This document shows positions 26,988-35,188 of a stretch of 64,000 bases of DNA, piece after piece (the stretch's first letter is position 1; every line of letters begins with the position of its first letter). The notes below the pieces were generated by a model. It had not been told where the DNA came from and ran no database searches. It saw nothing but the letters and a program-made list of their open reading frames with translations. The position numbers and the translations under genes are program-made. Source of the DNA: Flavobacterium glaciei (lineage in GTDB: Bacteria; Bacteroidota; Bacteroidia; Flavobacteriales; Flavobacteriaceae); NCBI RefSeq assembly GCF_003350545.1, contig NZ_QQBA01000002.1, forward strand, positions 1 to 64,000, written 5' to 3'.

Positions 26988-27713
26988 ATGAAAAACTTAC
27001 TTCTTCTCTTCGTTTTGTTATCCTCCACAACTTTTTATGCTCAGAAAAAAGTATACTTTACTGAAGACTTTAAAGAATTACCATCTGCAAATAAAGCGAT
27101 TTATTATTCTATTTATGAAGAGAATACAGAAGGAACTACACGAACTACTTACTACTTAGATAATACTCTTTATTCCAAAGATCAATTTTCAAATTATAAA
27201 AAACGAATTTTACATGGAACATCCGAACGTTGGTATAAAAATGGCGCAAAAGAAATGCTAACAAATTATAGTAAAGGCAAACAAGAAGGTGTTCAAACTC
27301 GTTATTTTGAAAATGGACAAATAAAACGAACCGAAAATTTTAAAAAAGGGGAGTTTATTGATGGAAAATGTTTTGATGAAAATGGAACTGAAATTGAATT
27401 TTTCCCATACTTTATAAAACCAGAATTTCCAGGAGGAATGAAAGCTTTTTATGATTTCATTTCCTCTAATTTTAAAGCGCCAAATAACGGTATAGGCGAG
27501 GTAATAATTGGATTTTCAGTAGAATTGGACGGGGCTTTAAATCATTTTGAAGTAATAAAAAGTGTGAACAAACAAATTGATCTAACAGTGATCAAGACTT
27601 TAGTTAAATGTCCAAAATGGATACCGGGAAAAATTGATGGTAAGGCAGTAGTAATAAAGTATAAAATACCTATTAACATACAAGACTTGAATAACAATCA
27701 AGTAATACGTTAA
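26988..27713 (+). CDS. Exported YwqK/MORN-repeat protein with TonB C-terminal-like domain
   Basis: 241 residues. Signal peptide at the N terminus ('LLLLFVLLSSTTFYAQ'). Residues about 70-125 carry YwqK/MORN-like repeats ('GTSERWYKNGAKEM', 'GKQEGVQTRYFENGQIKR'), and about 145-235 resemble a TonB C-terminal fold ('PEFPGGMKAFYDFISSNF', 'GEVIIGFSVELDGAL', 'KCPKWIPGKIDGKAV'). The layout is frequent in Bacteroidota periplasmic proteins; the exact role is unknown. No transmembrane anchor beyond the signal, so it is not a normal TonB. Preceded by TATTTTTG at 26958-26965. Confidence 0.8.
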   Translation: MKNLLLLFVLLSSTTFYAQKKVYFTEDFKELPSANKAIYYSIYEENTEGTTRTTYYLDNTLYSKDQFSNYKKRILHGTSERWYKNGAKEMLTNYSKGKQEGVQTRYFENGQIKRTENFKKGEFIDGKCFDENGTEIEFFPYFIKPEFPGGMKAFYDFISSNFKAPNNGIGEVIIGFSVELDGALNHFEVIKSVNKQIDLTVIKTLVKCPKWIPGKIDGKAVVIKYKIPINIQDLNNNQVIR

Positions 27714-27802
27714 CAGCACTAAAATCTATGATTAATTAGGATAACTACAAGTAAATTCTTTTATTTGATAATTATTTAACAACCAAATCCAATTTATACT
27801 TA

Positions 27803-28801
27803 ATGAAATCTTACACAATTCAAGAAATAAATGAGGTTCTTAAGGGAGAGATAATTGGGAATACAACCAAAAAAATTACAGCTCCTGAACAATTAGAAAT
27901 GGCCAATATTTCTGAAATTTCATTTATTGGAAATAAAAAATATGAAAAATATTGGGCAACATCTAAGGCTTGTGTTGCCGTTGTAAACGAAGATATCGCT
28001 ATAGAACCAGGGGAAGACAGAGCATTCATAAAAGTAAAAAATGCAGATTTAGCAATGTCTCAGGTATTAGAACTTTTTGCACCTCCCACTCCATTATTTG
28101 CTATTGATATTCATCCAACGGCAGTGATTGACCCAACTGCAACGATTTGTAACGGTGCCCGAATTGGTGCTGGTTGCTATATTGGACCCAAAGTTGTAAT
28201 TGGGGACAACACTACCATTTATCCAAATGTGACTATCCTTGATGAATGTACAATAGGAAAAAATACTGTAATATGGTCTGGAACCGTTATTAGAGAGCGC
28301 TGTCATATTGGGAATGATTGCATATTGCATCCCAATGCTACAATTGGTGCTGATGGTTTTGGATTTCGTCCTGACCCACAACGCGGTTTAGTAAAAATTC
28401 CACAAATTGGAAATGTAATTATTGGTAATAGCGTCGAGATTGGTGCTAACTCTTGTGTTGATAGAGGAAAATTCAGTTCTACCGTTTTAGGTGATGGTTG
28501 CAAAATTGATAATTTAGTGCAAATAGGACATAATAGTAAATTGGGTAAATTTTGTATTATGGCTGGAAATAGTGGATTAGCAGGATCCGTAACTTTAGGT
28601 AACGGCGTAATTATTGGCGGAAGCGCATCTATAAAAGATCACACTACTATTGGCGATGGTGCCATTGTAGGAGCAGGTTCAGGTGTTACAGGAGATATTC
28701 CTGCGGGTAAAACCATGTTAGGATATCCAGCTGTAGAAGCTAGAGATGCATTGAAACAATGGGCAATTTTAAAAAGACTGGTAAACGATTCAAAAAAATA
28801 A
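27803..28801 (+). CDS. lpxD: UDP-3-O-acylglucosamine N-acyltransferase (LpxD)
   Basis: 332 residues, the usual LpxD size. An N-terminal uridine-binding domain ('ISFIGNKKYEKYWATSKACVAVV', part) is followed by a left-handed beta-helix of hexapeptide repeats from about 100 to 300 ('GARIGAGCYIGPKVVIGDN', 'GADGFGFRPDPQRGLVKIPQ'). The catalytic His is expected in 'LVQIGHNSKLG' (about 240). Adds the N-linked acyl chain in lipid A synthesis, at the inner face of the inner membrane. No other lpx genes lie nearby, so it could be a second paralogue. Confidence 0.92.
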   Translation: MKSYTIQEINEVLKGEIIGNTTKKITAPEQLEMANISEISFIGNKKYEKYWATSKACVAVVNEDIAIEPGEDRAFIKVKNADLAMSQVLELFAPPTPLFAIDIHPTAVIDPTATICNGARIGAGCYIGPKVVIGDNTTIYPNVTILDECTIGKNTVIWSGTVIRERCHIGNDCILHPNATIGADGFGFRPDPQRGLVKIPQIGNVIIGNSVEIGANSCVDRGKFSSTVLGDGCKIDNLVQIGHNSKLGKFCIMAGNSGLAGSVTLGNGVIIGGSASIKDHTTIGDGAIVGAGSGVTGDIPAGKTMLGYPAVEARDALKQWAILKRLVNDSKK

Positions 28802-28824
28802 ATAGTATCTTTTTTATTGAATTC

Positions 28825-28858
28825 ACAAAAAAACAGAAGTTCGCTTCTGTTTTTTTGT
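28825..28858 (+). terminator. Terminator of lpxD
   Basis: 15-bp stem ACAAAAAAACAGAAG with a TTCG tetraloop, ending in seven T. Confidence 0.92.
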
Positions 28859-28966
28859 TTTAATAGTAAACAAATATTCGATTTTCATTATTTACACATT
28901 AAAATAATAAAATTTATTTAGTTGGATTTTGTATTTTAGCGCAAACATTTTTAACATTATTTCATC

Positions 28967-30595
28967 ATGGATTTGAACTTCAACAAAAACGAAGACCACA
29001 ATAAACTTTTACTTTCAGCATTGCGACAAAAATTAAGTGTAGTCAAATTAGGAGGCGGTGAAAAACGCATTCAGAAATTACATGGTGAAGGCAAAATGAC
29101 AGCACGTGAACGTATCGAATATTTATTAGATCCAAAATCAAAATGTATCGAAATTGGCGCATTTGTTGGTGAAGGAATGTATGCGGAACACGGTGGTTGC
29201 CCATCAGGTGGAGTTGTGGTAAAAATAGGATACATCCGAGGGAAACAATGTATTGTAGTGGCTAATGATGCAACTGTAAAAGCGGGAGCTTGGTTTCCTA
29301 TTACTGCTAAGAAAAATTTACGTGCTCAAGAAATAGCAATGGAAAATCGTCTACCAATAATCTATCTAGTGGATAGCGCAGGAGTTTATTTGCCTTTGCA
29401 AGATGAAATTTTCCCTGATAAAGAGCATTTTGGTCGTATTTTTAGAAATAATGCACAAATGAGCAGCATGGGAATCACCCAAATAGCCGCCGTAATGGGA
29501 AGTTGTGTTGCTGGTGGTGCTTATTTGCCAATCATGAGTGATGAAGCTATGATTGTAGATAAAACAGGTAGTATTTTCTTAGCGGGAAGTTATTTAGTTA
29601 AAGCTGCCATTGGCGAAAGCATTGACAATGAAACGTTAGGAGGAGCTACTACACATTGTGAAATTTCGGGAGTTACAGATTATAAAGCCAAAGATGACAA
29701 AGATGCTTTAGACAAAATAAAAAACATAGTTGACAAAATAGGTGATTTTGATAAAGCAGGTTACAGCCGAATTAAAGCAGAAAAACCAGCATTAGACGAA
29801 AAAGAAATCTATGGTGTTTTGCCAAAAGCTAGAAATGAACAATATGACATGATGGAAATCATCAATCGATTAGTTGATAATTCCGAGTTTGAACCCTATA
29901 AAGATGGTTACGGACAAACCATAATCACAGGTTATGCCAGAATTGACGGTTGGGCCGTAGGAATTGTAGCTAACCAACGAAAAGTGGTGAAAACTAAAAA
30001 TGGCGAAATGCAGTTTGGAGGCGTAATCTACTCCGATAGTGCGGACAAAGCCACTCGTTTTATTGCTAATTGCAACCAAAAGAAAATTCCTTTAGTTTTT
30101 GTTCAAGATGTTACCGGATTTATGGTTGGATCTAAATCTGAACATGGTGGAATTATAAAAGACGGTGCTAAAATGGTGAATGCAGTATCCAATTCCGTTG
30201 TGCCAAAATTTACGGTAATAGTAGGAAATTCCTATGGAGCCGGAAATTATGCTATGTGTGGAAAAGCCTATGATCCTAGATTAATTTTTGCTTGGCCAAG
30301 CGCTGAATTAGCTGTTATGGGTGGAACACAAGCCGCAAAAGTATTGGCTCAGATAGAAGCTTCTTCACTTAAAGCAAAAGGCGAAATGGTAGATGAAACC
30401 AAAGAGAAGGAATTGTTTGATAAAATTAAGGCCAGATATGACGAACAAGTTTCACCATACTATGCAGCTTCTAGATTATGGACAGATGCAATAATTGATC
30501 CTTTAGACACACGAACCTGGATTTCTATGGGTATTGAAGCGGCTAACCACTCGCCTATTGAGAAGAAATTTAACTTAGGTGTAATCCAAGTTTAA
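28967..30595 (+). CDS. Acyl-CoA carboxylase, carboxyltransferase (beta) subunit
   Basis: 542 residues with both carboxyltransferase halves. 'GEGKMTARERIEYLLD' (N-terminal), 'YAEHGGCPSGGVVVKIGYI' , 'PIIYLVDSAGVYLPLQDEIFPD' and 'GGAYLPIMSDEAM' match methylcrotonyl-CoA carboxylase-type beta subunits; the C half contains 'FVQDVTGFMVGSKSEHGGIIKDGAKM' (part) and 'IFAWPSAELAVMGGTQAAKVL'. It would work with a biotin-carrying alpha subunit, not encoded here. Leucine breakdown is the likeliest pathway; other acyl-CoAs are possible. No neighbouring genes support a choice. Confidence 0.9.
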   Translation: MDLNFNKNEDHNKLLLSALRQKLSVVKLGGGEKRIQKLHGEGKMTARERIEYLLDPKSKCIEIGAFVGEGMYAEHGGCPSGGVVVKIGYIRGKQCIVVANDATVKAGAWFPITAKKNLRAQEIAMENRLPIIYLVDSAGVYLPLQDEIFPDKEHFGRIFRNNAQMSSMGITQIAAVMGSCVAGGAYLPIMSDEAMIVDKTGSIFLAGSYLVKAAIGESIDNETLGGATTHCEISGVTDYKAKDDKDALDKIKNIVDKIGDFDKAGYSRIKAEKPALDEKEIYGVLPKARNEQYDMMEIINRLVDNSEFEPYKDGYGQTIITGYARIDGWAVGIVANQRKVVKTKNGEMQFGGVIYSDSADKATRFIANCNQKKIPLVFVQDVTGFMVGSKSEHGGIIKDGAKMVNAVSNSVVPKFTVIVGNSYGAGNYAMCGKAYDPRLIFAWPSAELAVMGGTQAAKVLAQIEASSLKAKGEMVDETKEKELFDKIKARYDEQVSPYYAASRLWTDAIIDPLDTRTWISMGIEAANHSPIEKKFNLGVIQV

Positions 30596-30640
30596 CTTTT
30601 TGTTTAAAAACAACTTACACTCACTTTTGAAGGTTTATAA

Positions 30641-30676
30641 TGCTTTTAGGAATTAATTATATAATTCCTAAAAGCA
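30641..30676 (+). terminator. Hairpin after the acyl-CoA carboxylase gene
   Basis: 15-bp perfect stem TGCTTTTAGGAATTA around a short loop. Only a short T-run follows, so termination is likely but not certain. Confidence 0.6.
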
Positions 30677-30850
30677 TTTATAGTATCCTTAGATTCTAAA
30701 CCTATTGTAATTCTACTAATTAGATCTTCTTTATTGTAACATTGTTTTCATCTACAAAAAAATAACTGAGGACATTTTTTAATAAAAAAAGAAAGCTTTT
30801 TATCTTTAAACAGTTTTAAATATAGTTGTAGGCAATCTAGCACCAAAATT

Positions 30851-31672
30851 ATGAGAATAAATATAGCAATAACCCTTCTCCTTTTTTACAATTCTTTTTT
30901 TGGTCAAGTTTTAGTCAATGGAAAAATAAAAAGCGAAGATGGTAAAGAATTGCAATTTGTAAATATTGGGATTAAAAATAAAAACATTGGAACTATTTCT
31001 GATGAAAACGGAAACTTTTCATTGATAATTGACAATTCAAAGACGAATGAAATATTAACTTTTTCATACATAGGTTTTGAAGAGTTAAATGCTAAGATTG
31101 AAGATGTTTTAAAATTAAAAAATAAGGAACTCGTTCTTAAGCAAAAAACAACTGATTTATCTGAAGTTATTATTGTGGCTACCAAAGCAACAGAATTAGA
31201 AATTGGCACGAAATCTTACAGTAGTATGGTTGCAGGTTATGTAAGAGCAAATAATGATAAAAACAAAGACATTCAAGAATTTGCAAAGAAAATTAAGTTA
31301 AAAAAACCCTCAAAAATACTAAATGTAAATATCAATTTATTTAATGTAAATGCTGATACGACAAGATTTAGAATCAACTTTTATAACATTAAAGATAACT
31401 TACCATTTGAAAAAATAAATACTGAAAATATCATTGTGAAACAAAAAGTTGAAAATGGTTGGAATAAATTTGACTTGACTGATTTTGACCTAAAATTTGA
31501 TATCCCATTATTTATTACGATTGAATATATCCCCGAAAAATTAGATGAAAAAGAACCATTCCGATATAGTGGGCAACTTTTCGGTGAATCCATAACTCGT
31601 TCTTCAAGTTTAGGAACTTGGAATACAAAAAAAGGGTTAACTATGGCAATGTATGTAACCGTAAAACAATAG
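30851..31672 (+). CDS. Exported protein with CarboxypepD_reg-like domain
   Basis: 273 residues. Signal peptide ('MRINIAITLLLFYNSFFGQ'), then a carboxypeptidase-regulatory-like beta-sandwich (about 20-105: 'GKIKSEDGKELQFVNIGIKNKNIGTISDENGNFSL' in part), as at the N terminus of TonB-dependent receptors. The remaining ~165 residues ('FRINFYNIKDNLPFEKIN', 'DFDLKFDIPLFITIEYIPE') form a beta-rich domain that I do not recognise. There is no plug or barrel, so it is not a receptor. Function unknown; periplasmic or surface location is expected. Confidence 0.75.
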   Translation: MRINIAITLLLFYNSFFGQVLVNGKIKSEDGKELQFVNIGIKNKNIGTISDENGNFSLIIDNSKTNEILTFSYIGFEELNAKIEDVLKLKNKELVLKQKTTDLSEVIIVATKATELEIGTKSYSSMVAGYVRANNDKNKDIQEFAKKIKLKKPSKILNVNINLFNVNADTTRFRINFYNIKDNLPFEKINTENIIVKQKVENGWNKFDLTDFDLKFDIPLFITIEYIPEKLDEKEPFRYSGQLFGESITRSSSLGTWNTKKGLTMAMYVTVKQ

Positions 31673-32169
31673 CCAGCCTAAAATAGCATTTTGGCAATAT
31701 TTGGGCTTCGGGCTTAACTTAAAAAATATATAATTGCCCTATAATAAACACCAATTCTTAAAAAAAAGACAAAAAAATACTACCTCAAAAAATACATCTA
31801 CAATTTGGAATTTACTACGGAAATCAAATAGGAATGTTTTAATAAATAAGATTGATTTTTCTCTTAATTTCTTACCATTTTTAGCTCATTTTCATTTAAA
31901 AAACAGTGATTGTTTAAGAATAAATAATCGTTGATTAAATTATTATGATGACATTAAGTGTAATAAATAACTAAATCTTTTTAAAATATAACTTCTCTAC
32001 TCTTACTATTCTTAAATGTTGAAAAGCAAAGTTTAAAGTGTATTTACAAAATCTGAAAGTCAATTCTTTTGAATAAATAAAAAGATTCCACGTTTAGCTT
32101 TTTGTAAAAAATACCTCTATTAATTTAAAAATCAGTAACTTAGAGTTTAACATTTTAACCTATAGTATT
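31673..32169. other. 497-base A/T-rich spacer
   Basis: No gene seen. A 66-codon open frame at 31734-31934 is Lys/Asn-rich with no recognisable features and is not called. No clear promoter element lies next to the DoxX gene. Confidence 0.4.
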
Positions 32170-32592
32170 ATGAACAGCGTAAAAAGTTTAAATAAATGGG
32201 CGAATGCGCACACTTATTTACCCGTGGATTTGGTACGTATAGCACTTGGTGTATTTTTGTTTATGAAAGGAATCTCTTTTATAACGAACATCCAATATTT
32301 AAATGATCTCATTTCTCCAATTGACAAAATTGGAGGTGGAATGTTTCTCGTACATTATATTGCTCCAGCTCAATTGATTGGCGGAATAATGATTGCATTT
32401 GGTTTACTTACTAGATGGGCAATAATTGCACAACTACCCATATTAATAGGGGCTATATTTATAAATTTTATGGGAGAAATGCAATCCCAAAATTTACTTT
32501 TAGCATTACTGATATTATGTATTTGTATCTTTTTCTTTTTCTACGGAAGTGGAAAAAATTCAGCTGATTATTACTTTAAAATGCAAAAATAA
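32170..32592 (+). CDS. DoxX family membrane protein
   Basis: 140 residues with four hydrophobic segments (about 20-35, 57-80, 85-103, 110-128). Motifs 'PVDLVRIALGVFLFMKG' and 'PAQLIGGIMIAFGLLTRWA' match DoxX/DUF417-like proteins. Members are small inner-membrane proteins linked in some bacteria to oxidative-stress or quinone-related redox complexes; no specific role can be read here. Single gene with a strong bidirectional terminator. Confidence 0.8.
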   Translation: MNSVKSLNKWANAHTYLPVDLVRIALGVFLFMKGISFITNIQYLNDLISPIDKIGGGMFLVHYIAPAQLIGGIMIAFGLLTRWAIIAQLPILIGAIFINFMGEMQSQNLLLALLILCICIFFFFYGSGKNSADYYFKMQK

Positions 32593-32595
32593 TTA

Positions 32596-32634
32596 AACAA
32601 AGAAGCTTCCTAAAAATTAGGAAGCTTCTTTGTT
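32596..32634. terminator. Bidirectional terminator between DoxX and menE-like genes
   Basis: 17-bp perfect stem AACAAAGAAGCTTCCTA with a five-base loop, between two convergent stops. Confidence 0.85.
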
Positions 32635-32646
32635 ATTAATATAGAT

Positions 32647-33696
32647 TTAAATACTTTCTACAATTTCTTTACGCTTTATTTTTCCGCTTTCGGTTTCACT
32701 AAATTTAGCAACATAAAACACTTCTTTGGGTTTTTCATATTTGTCTAAATCCTCAAAAATACTTTCATCTAAGGTTTGTGGTTCGCCTTCAATAACAAGA
32801 ACTAACTTTTCACCTAAAACAGCATCTTCTTTTCCTGTTACAAAAAATCTTGAATTAATTTTATCTGATAACTTGTCTTCAATTTTTTCAGGGATTAATT
32901 TGATCCCACCACTATTTATCACATTATCAATACGTCCTAGGAAAACAAACTGATTATCGCCTACCAATTCTACTAAATCATTGGTAACAATGGATTCTTC
33001 TGAAATTTTTAAAGCATCAATCACCAGACAATTTCTATCATCTTGGCTAATTTTAATATTTGGTAAAATAGAAAAAGCGTTTTCTCCTATCTTTTTAGCT
33101 GCAATATGAGTAATGGTCTCTGTCATACCATAGGTTTCATATACTTTTGTTTTCAATTTAGAAAGTCCTTTTTCAAGTGTTTTGCTCATTTTAACTCCCC
33201 CAACAATCATCTTTTTTACATTTTTTAATTCCAATAAAGAATTTTGAGCTTGTAAAGGTACCATAGCTACAAAATCATATTGAGAATCGTTATGCAACAT
33301 AGGATGAGAACTTGGAGCAACAAAATCAATATCTAAACCAAGAATAAAACTTCTCACAAACATCATTTTGCCAGCGATAAATTTAGTTGGCAAACAATGT
33401 AATGCTTTATCACCCGGTTTTAAGTCAAAAAAATCTCCAGTTGCAATTGCTGAATTAACCATCGCTTGTTTATCTACACGAATTAATTTAGGAGTTCCTG
33501 TTGTTCCAGAAGTATTGATTTCGATATACGATTTGTTATCAAACCAATCGAGTATAAAATCTCCAACTGATTTTTCAAATTCCTCTCCTTCTTTAATAAA
33601 ACTGTAGGCTACTCTGCATAAATCATTTCGATTCAGATGAAATCCGTTTAATTTAAATAGATTGTGGACATTTTGATATGTTAATGTATCGGTCAT
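32647..33696 (-). CDS. menE: AMP-forming acyl-CoA ligase, MenE-like (short)
   Basis: 349 residues, typical of the shortened MenE of Bacteroidota rather than the 450+ residue form. Contains the adenylate-forming P-loop 'IEINTSGTTGTPKLIRVDK' (about 58-76), 'VYETYGMTETITHIA' (about 185-199), 'FLGRIDNVINSGGIKLIPEKIE' (hinge, part) and the C-terminal Lys in 'GKIKRKEIVE'. It likely activates o-succinylbenzoate in menaquinone synthesis. No men genes adjoin it, so substrate assignment rests on family and length. Confidence 0.82.
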   Translation of the reverse strand: MTDTLTYQNVHNLFKLNGFHLNRNDLCRVAYSFIKEGEEFEKSVGDFILDWFDNKSYIEINTSGTTGTPKLIRVDKQAMVNSAIATGDFFDLKPGDKALHCLPTKFIAGKMMFVRSFILGLDIDFVAPSSHPMLHNDSQYDFVAMVPLQAQNSLLELKNVKKMIVGGVKMSKTLEKGLSKLKTKVYETYGMTETITHIAAKKIGENAFSILPNIKISQDDRNCLVIDALKISEESIVTNDLVELVGDNQFVFLGRIDNVINSGGIKLIPEKIEDKLSDKINSRFFVTGKEDAVLGEKLVLVIEGEPQTLDESIFEDLDKYEKPKEVFYVAKFSETESGKIKRKEIVESI

Positions 33697-33737
33697 GATA
33701 GTATTTTTTTTTTTAAATTATTCAACAGTTGAAATGT

Positions 33738-34649
33738 TTAGATATTTCCCGTTAATTTTTCTTTCCAATTGGTCCAATTGTATTTTTTACTAAAGATATA
33801 TAAAAGTATTGGGTAAATAAGAACAACTGGAAGTATAACATCTAATCCGGCTGAAGGCTCTGAAATATCTTTAAAAATAGAATTGGTTTGAAATGCAGAC
33901 CAATCTGATGTAATTAGTAAAGCACCAACTAAATTATTGGCAGCATGAAATCCTAAAGCCAGTTCCATACCTTCATCCATCAATGTCATTATTCCTAGCA
34001 TTAGTCCAGTTCCTATGTAATAAACAAGTACAACATATCCCATTTTAGCCACTTCAGGATTAAAAATGTGCATTCCTCCAAAAATAAGCGAAGTCATCAA
34101 TAAAGGAAACCATTTATTCCGTGAAAGATTAGCGAATCCCTGCATTAAGTAACCTCTAAAAATATATTCCTCAGAACTTGTTTGTACAGGAATTAAAAGC
34201 ACCGCTATTACAACTAAAATTGCAAATGGGACTGGTTTAAAATTGAATACGAAATCGTTAGGATTAGAAAAATAGAACAGTAAAGTAGATACAATAGTAA
34301 TTAAGGACCAAATCATAAAAGAAAAACCAACTCTTTTCCAATCTAATTTAGCTCTTGATGTTGTAACTGATAGCATCGTTTGTTCATGTAAATTGCGGAC
34401 GACTAACACTATACCAAGCATAATAAAAACGAACGAAATTAGAATTAATAACAATGTCAAATTAGAGTCAAAAAAACGCATTACCGCTTCATTACTTGTT
34501 GGATAAGCCTTGTCATAAAAAATTGTTTCATATAAAATTCCTATCAAAAGTGGCAACTGGCCCACAAAAGAAGAACAAATTATTATTAATGAACCAATAA
34601 TATATTTCCAAAAATAATTCTCCGATTTTATTCCTTGTTCTATAAACAT
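33738..34649 (-). CDS. CPBP (CAAX/bacteriocin-processing-type) intramembrane metalloprotease
   Basis: 303 residues with about eight hydrophobic segments. The abortive-infection/CPBP motifs are clear: 'SSEEYIFRGYLMQG' (EExxxR, about residue 160), 'LIFGGMHIFNPEV' (second motif His) and 'LGFHAANNLVGALL' (third motif, HxxxN). Inner-membrane glutamic-type or metalloprotease of unknown substrate. It lies 41 bases upstream of the menE-like gene on the same strand, so co-transcription is possible. Confidence 0.88.
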   Translation of the reverse strand: MFIEQGIKSENYFWKYIIGSLIIICSSFVGQLPLLIGILYETIFYDKAYPTSNEAVMRFFDSNLTLLLILISFVFIMLGIVLVVRNLHEQTMLSVTTSRAKLDWKRVGFSFMIWSLITIVSTLLFYFSNPNDFVFNFKPVPFAILVVIAVLLIPVQTSSEEYIFRGYLMQGFANLSRNKWFPLLMTSLIFGGMHIFNPEVAKMGYVVLVYYIGTGLMLGIMTLMDEGMELALGFHAANNLVGALLITSDWSAFQTNSIFKDISEPSAGLDVILPVVLIYPILLYIFSKKYNWTNWKEKLTGNI

Positions 34650-34746
34650 ATATTTTTCATTTAGTATTTATACTTAATTAGTGAAGCAAATGCTATTTTT
34701 GTTACACAATTATTAATCCTTAAATTACTGTTAACAATAATTAAAT

Positions 34747-35091
34747 ATGATACAAATATACCATAATTCGCGCTGTGGAAAATCCAGAAACTGTCTGGCA
34801 TTTTTAGAAAATTCAAAAAAAGAATATGAGATAATCAATTATCTGGTAAACCCACCTTCTTTTGATGAGTTGTATGCTATTATCCAGAAATTAAATATAA
34901 ACCCAATTGATTTAGTTCGTCAAAAAGAAAAAATTTGGATAGAAAATTTTAAAAACCAAAAAATGAATGACGAACAAATTATTCAAGCTATGATTTTAAA
35001 TCCAATATTAATTGAAAGACCAATAGTAATAACAGAGAATTCAGCAATTATAGGACGTGATTTAGAAAAAGTGGAATCTTTTATTTTTTAA
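34747..35091 (+). CDS. ArsC/Spx-family reductase
   Basis: 114 residues, ArsC length. 'IYHNSRCGKSRNCLAFL' carries Cys10, with Cys16 behind it (ArsC-type CX5C spacing), then 'NPPSFDELYAI' and 'IERPIVITENSAIIGRD', the typical 'RPI' motif of glutaredoxin-dependent arsenate reductases. Members either reduce arsenate or are Spx-like with unknown role. No other ars genes nearby. Confidence 0.88.
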   Translation: MIQIYHNSRCGKSRNCLAFLENSKKEYEIINYLVNPPSFDELYAIIQKLNINPIDLVRQKEKIWIENFKNQKMNDEQIIQAMILNPILIERPIVITENSAIIGRDLEKVESFIF

Positions 35092-35188
35092 AAACCTGTT
35101 GGTTTAATTAACATTATTTTGTGATTTGTAGTATTAAACCAAATCCTACTTTTACCATCTTAAGTTCATAACCAAAGTTTTTTTAAAA

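Noticed and set aside
31734..31934. 66-codon open frame between the CarboxypepD_reg and DoxX genes
   Set aside because: Lys/Asn-rich without features; no promoter element and does not begin at ATG.
34747..35091. Arsenic resistance operon
   Set aside because: ArsC-like gene is alone; no arsB, arsR or acr3 neighbours.
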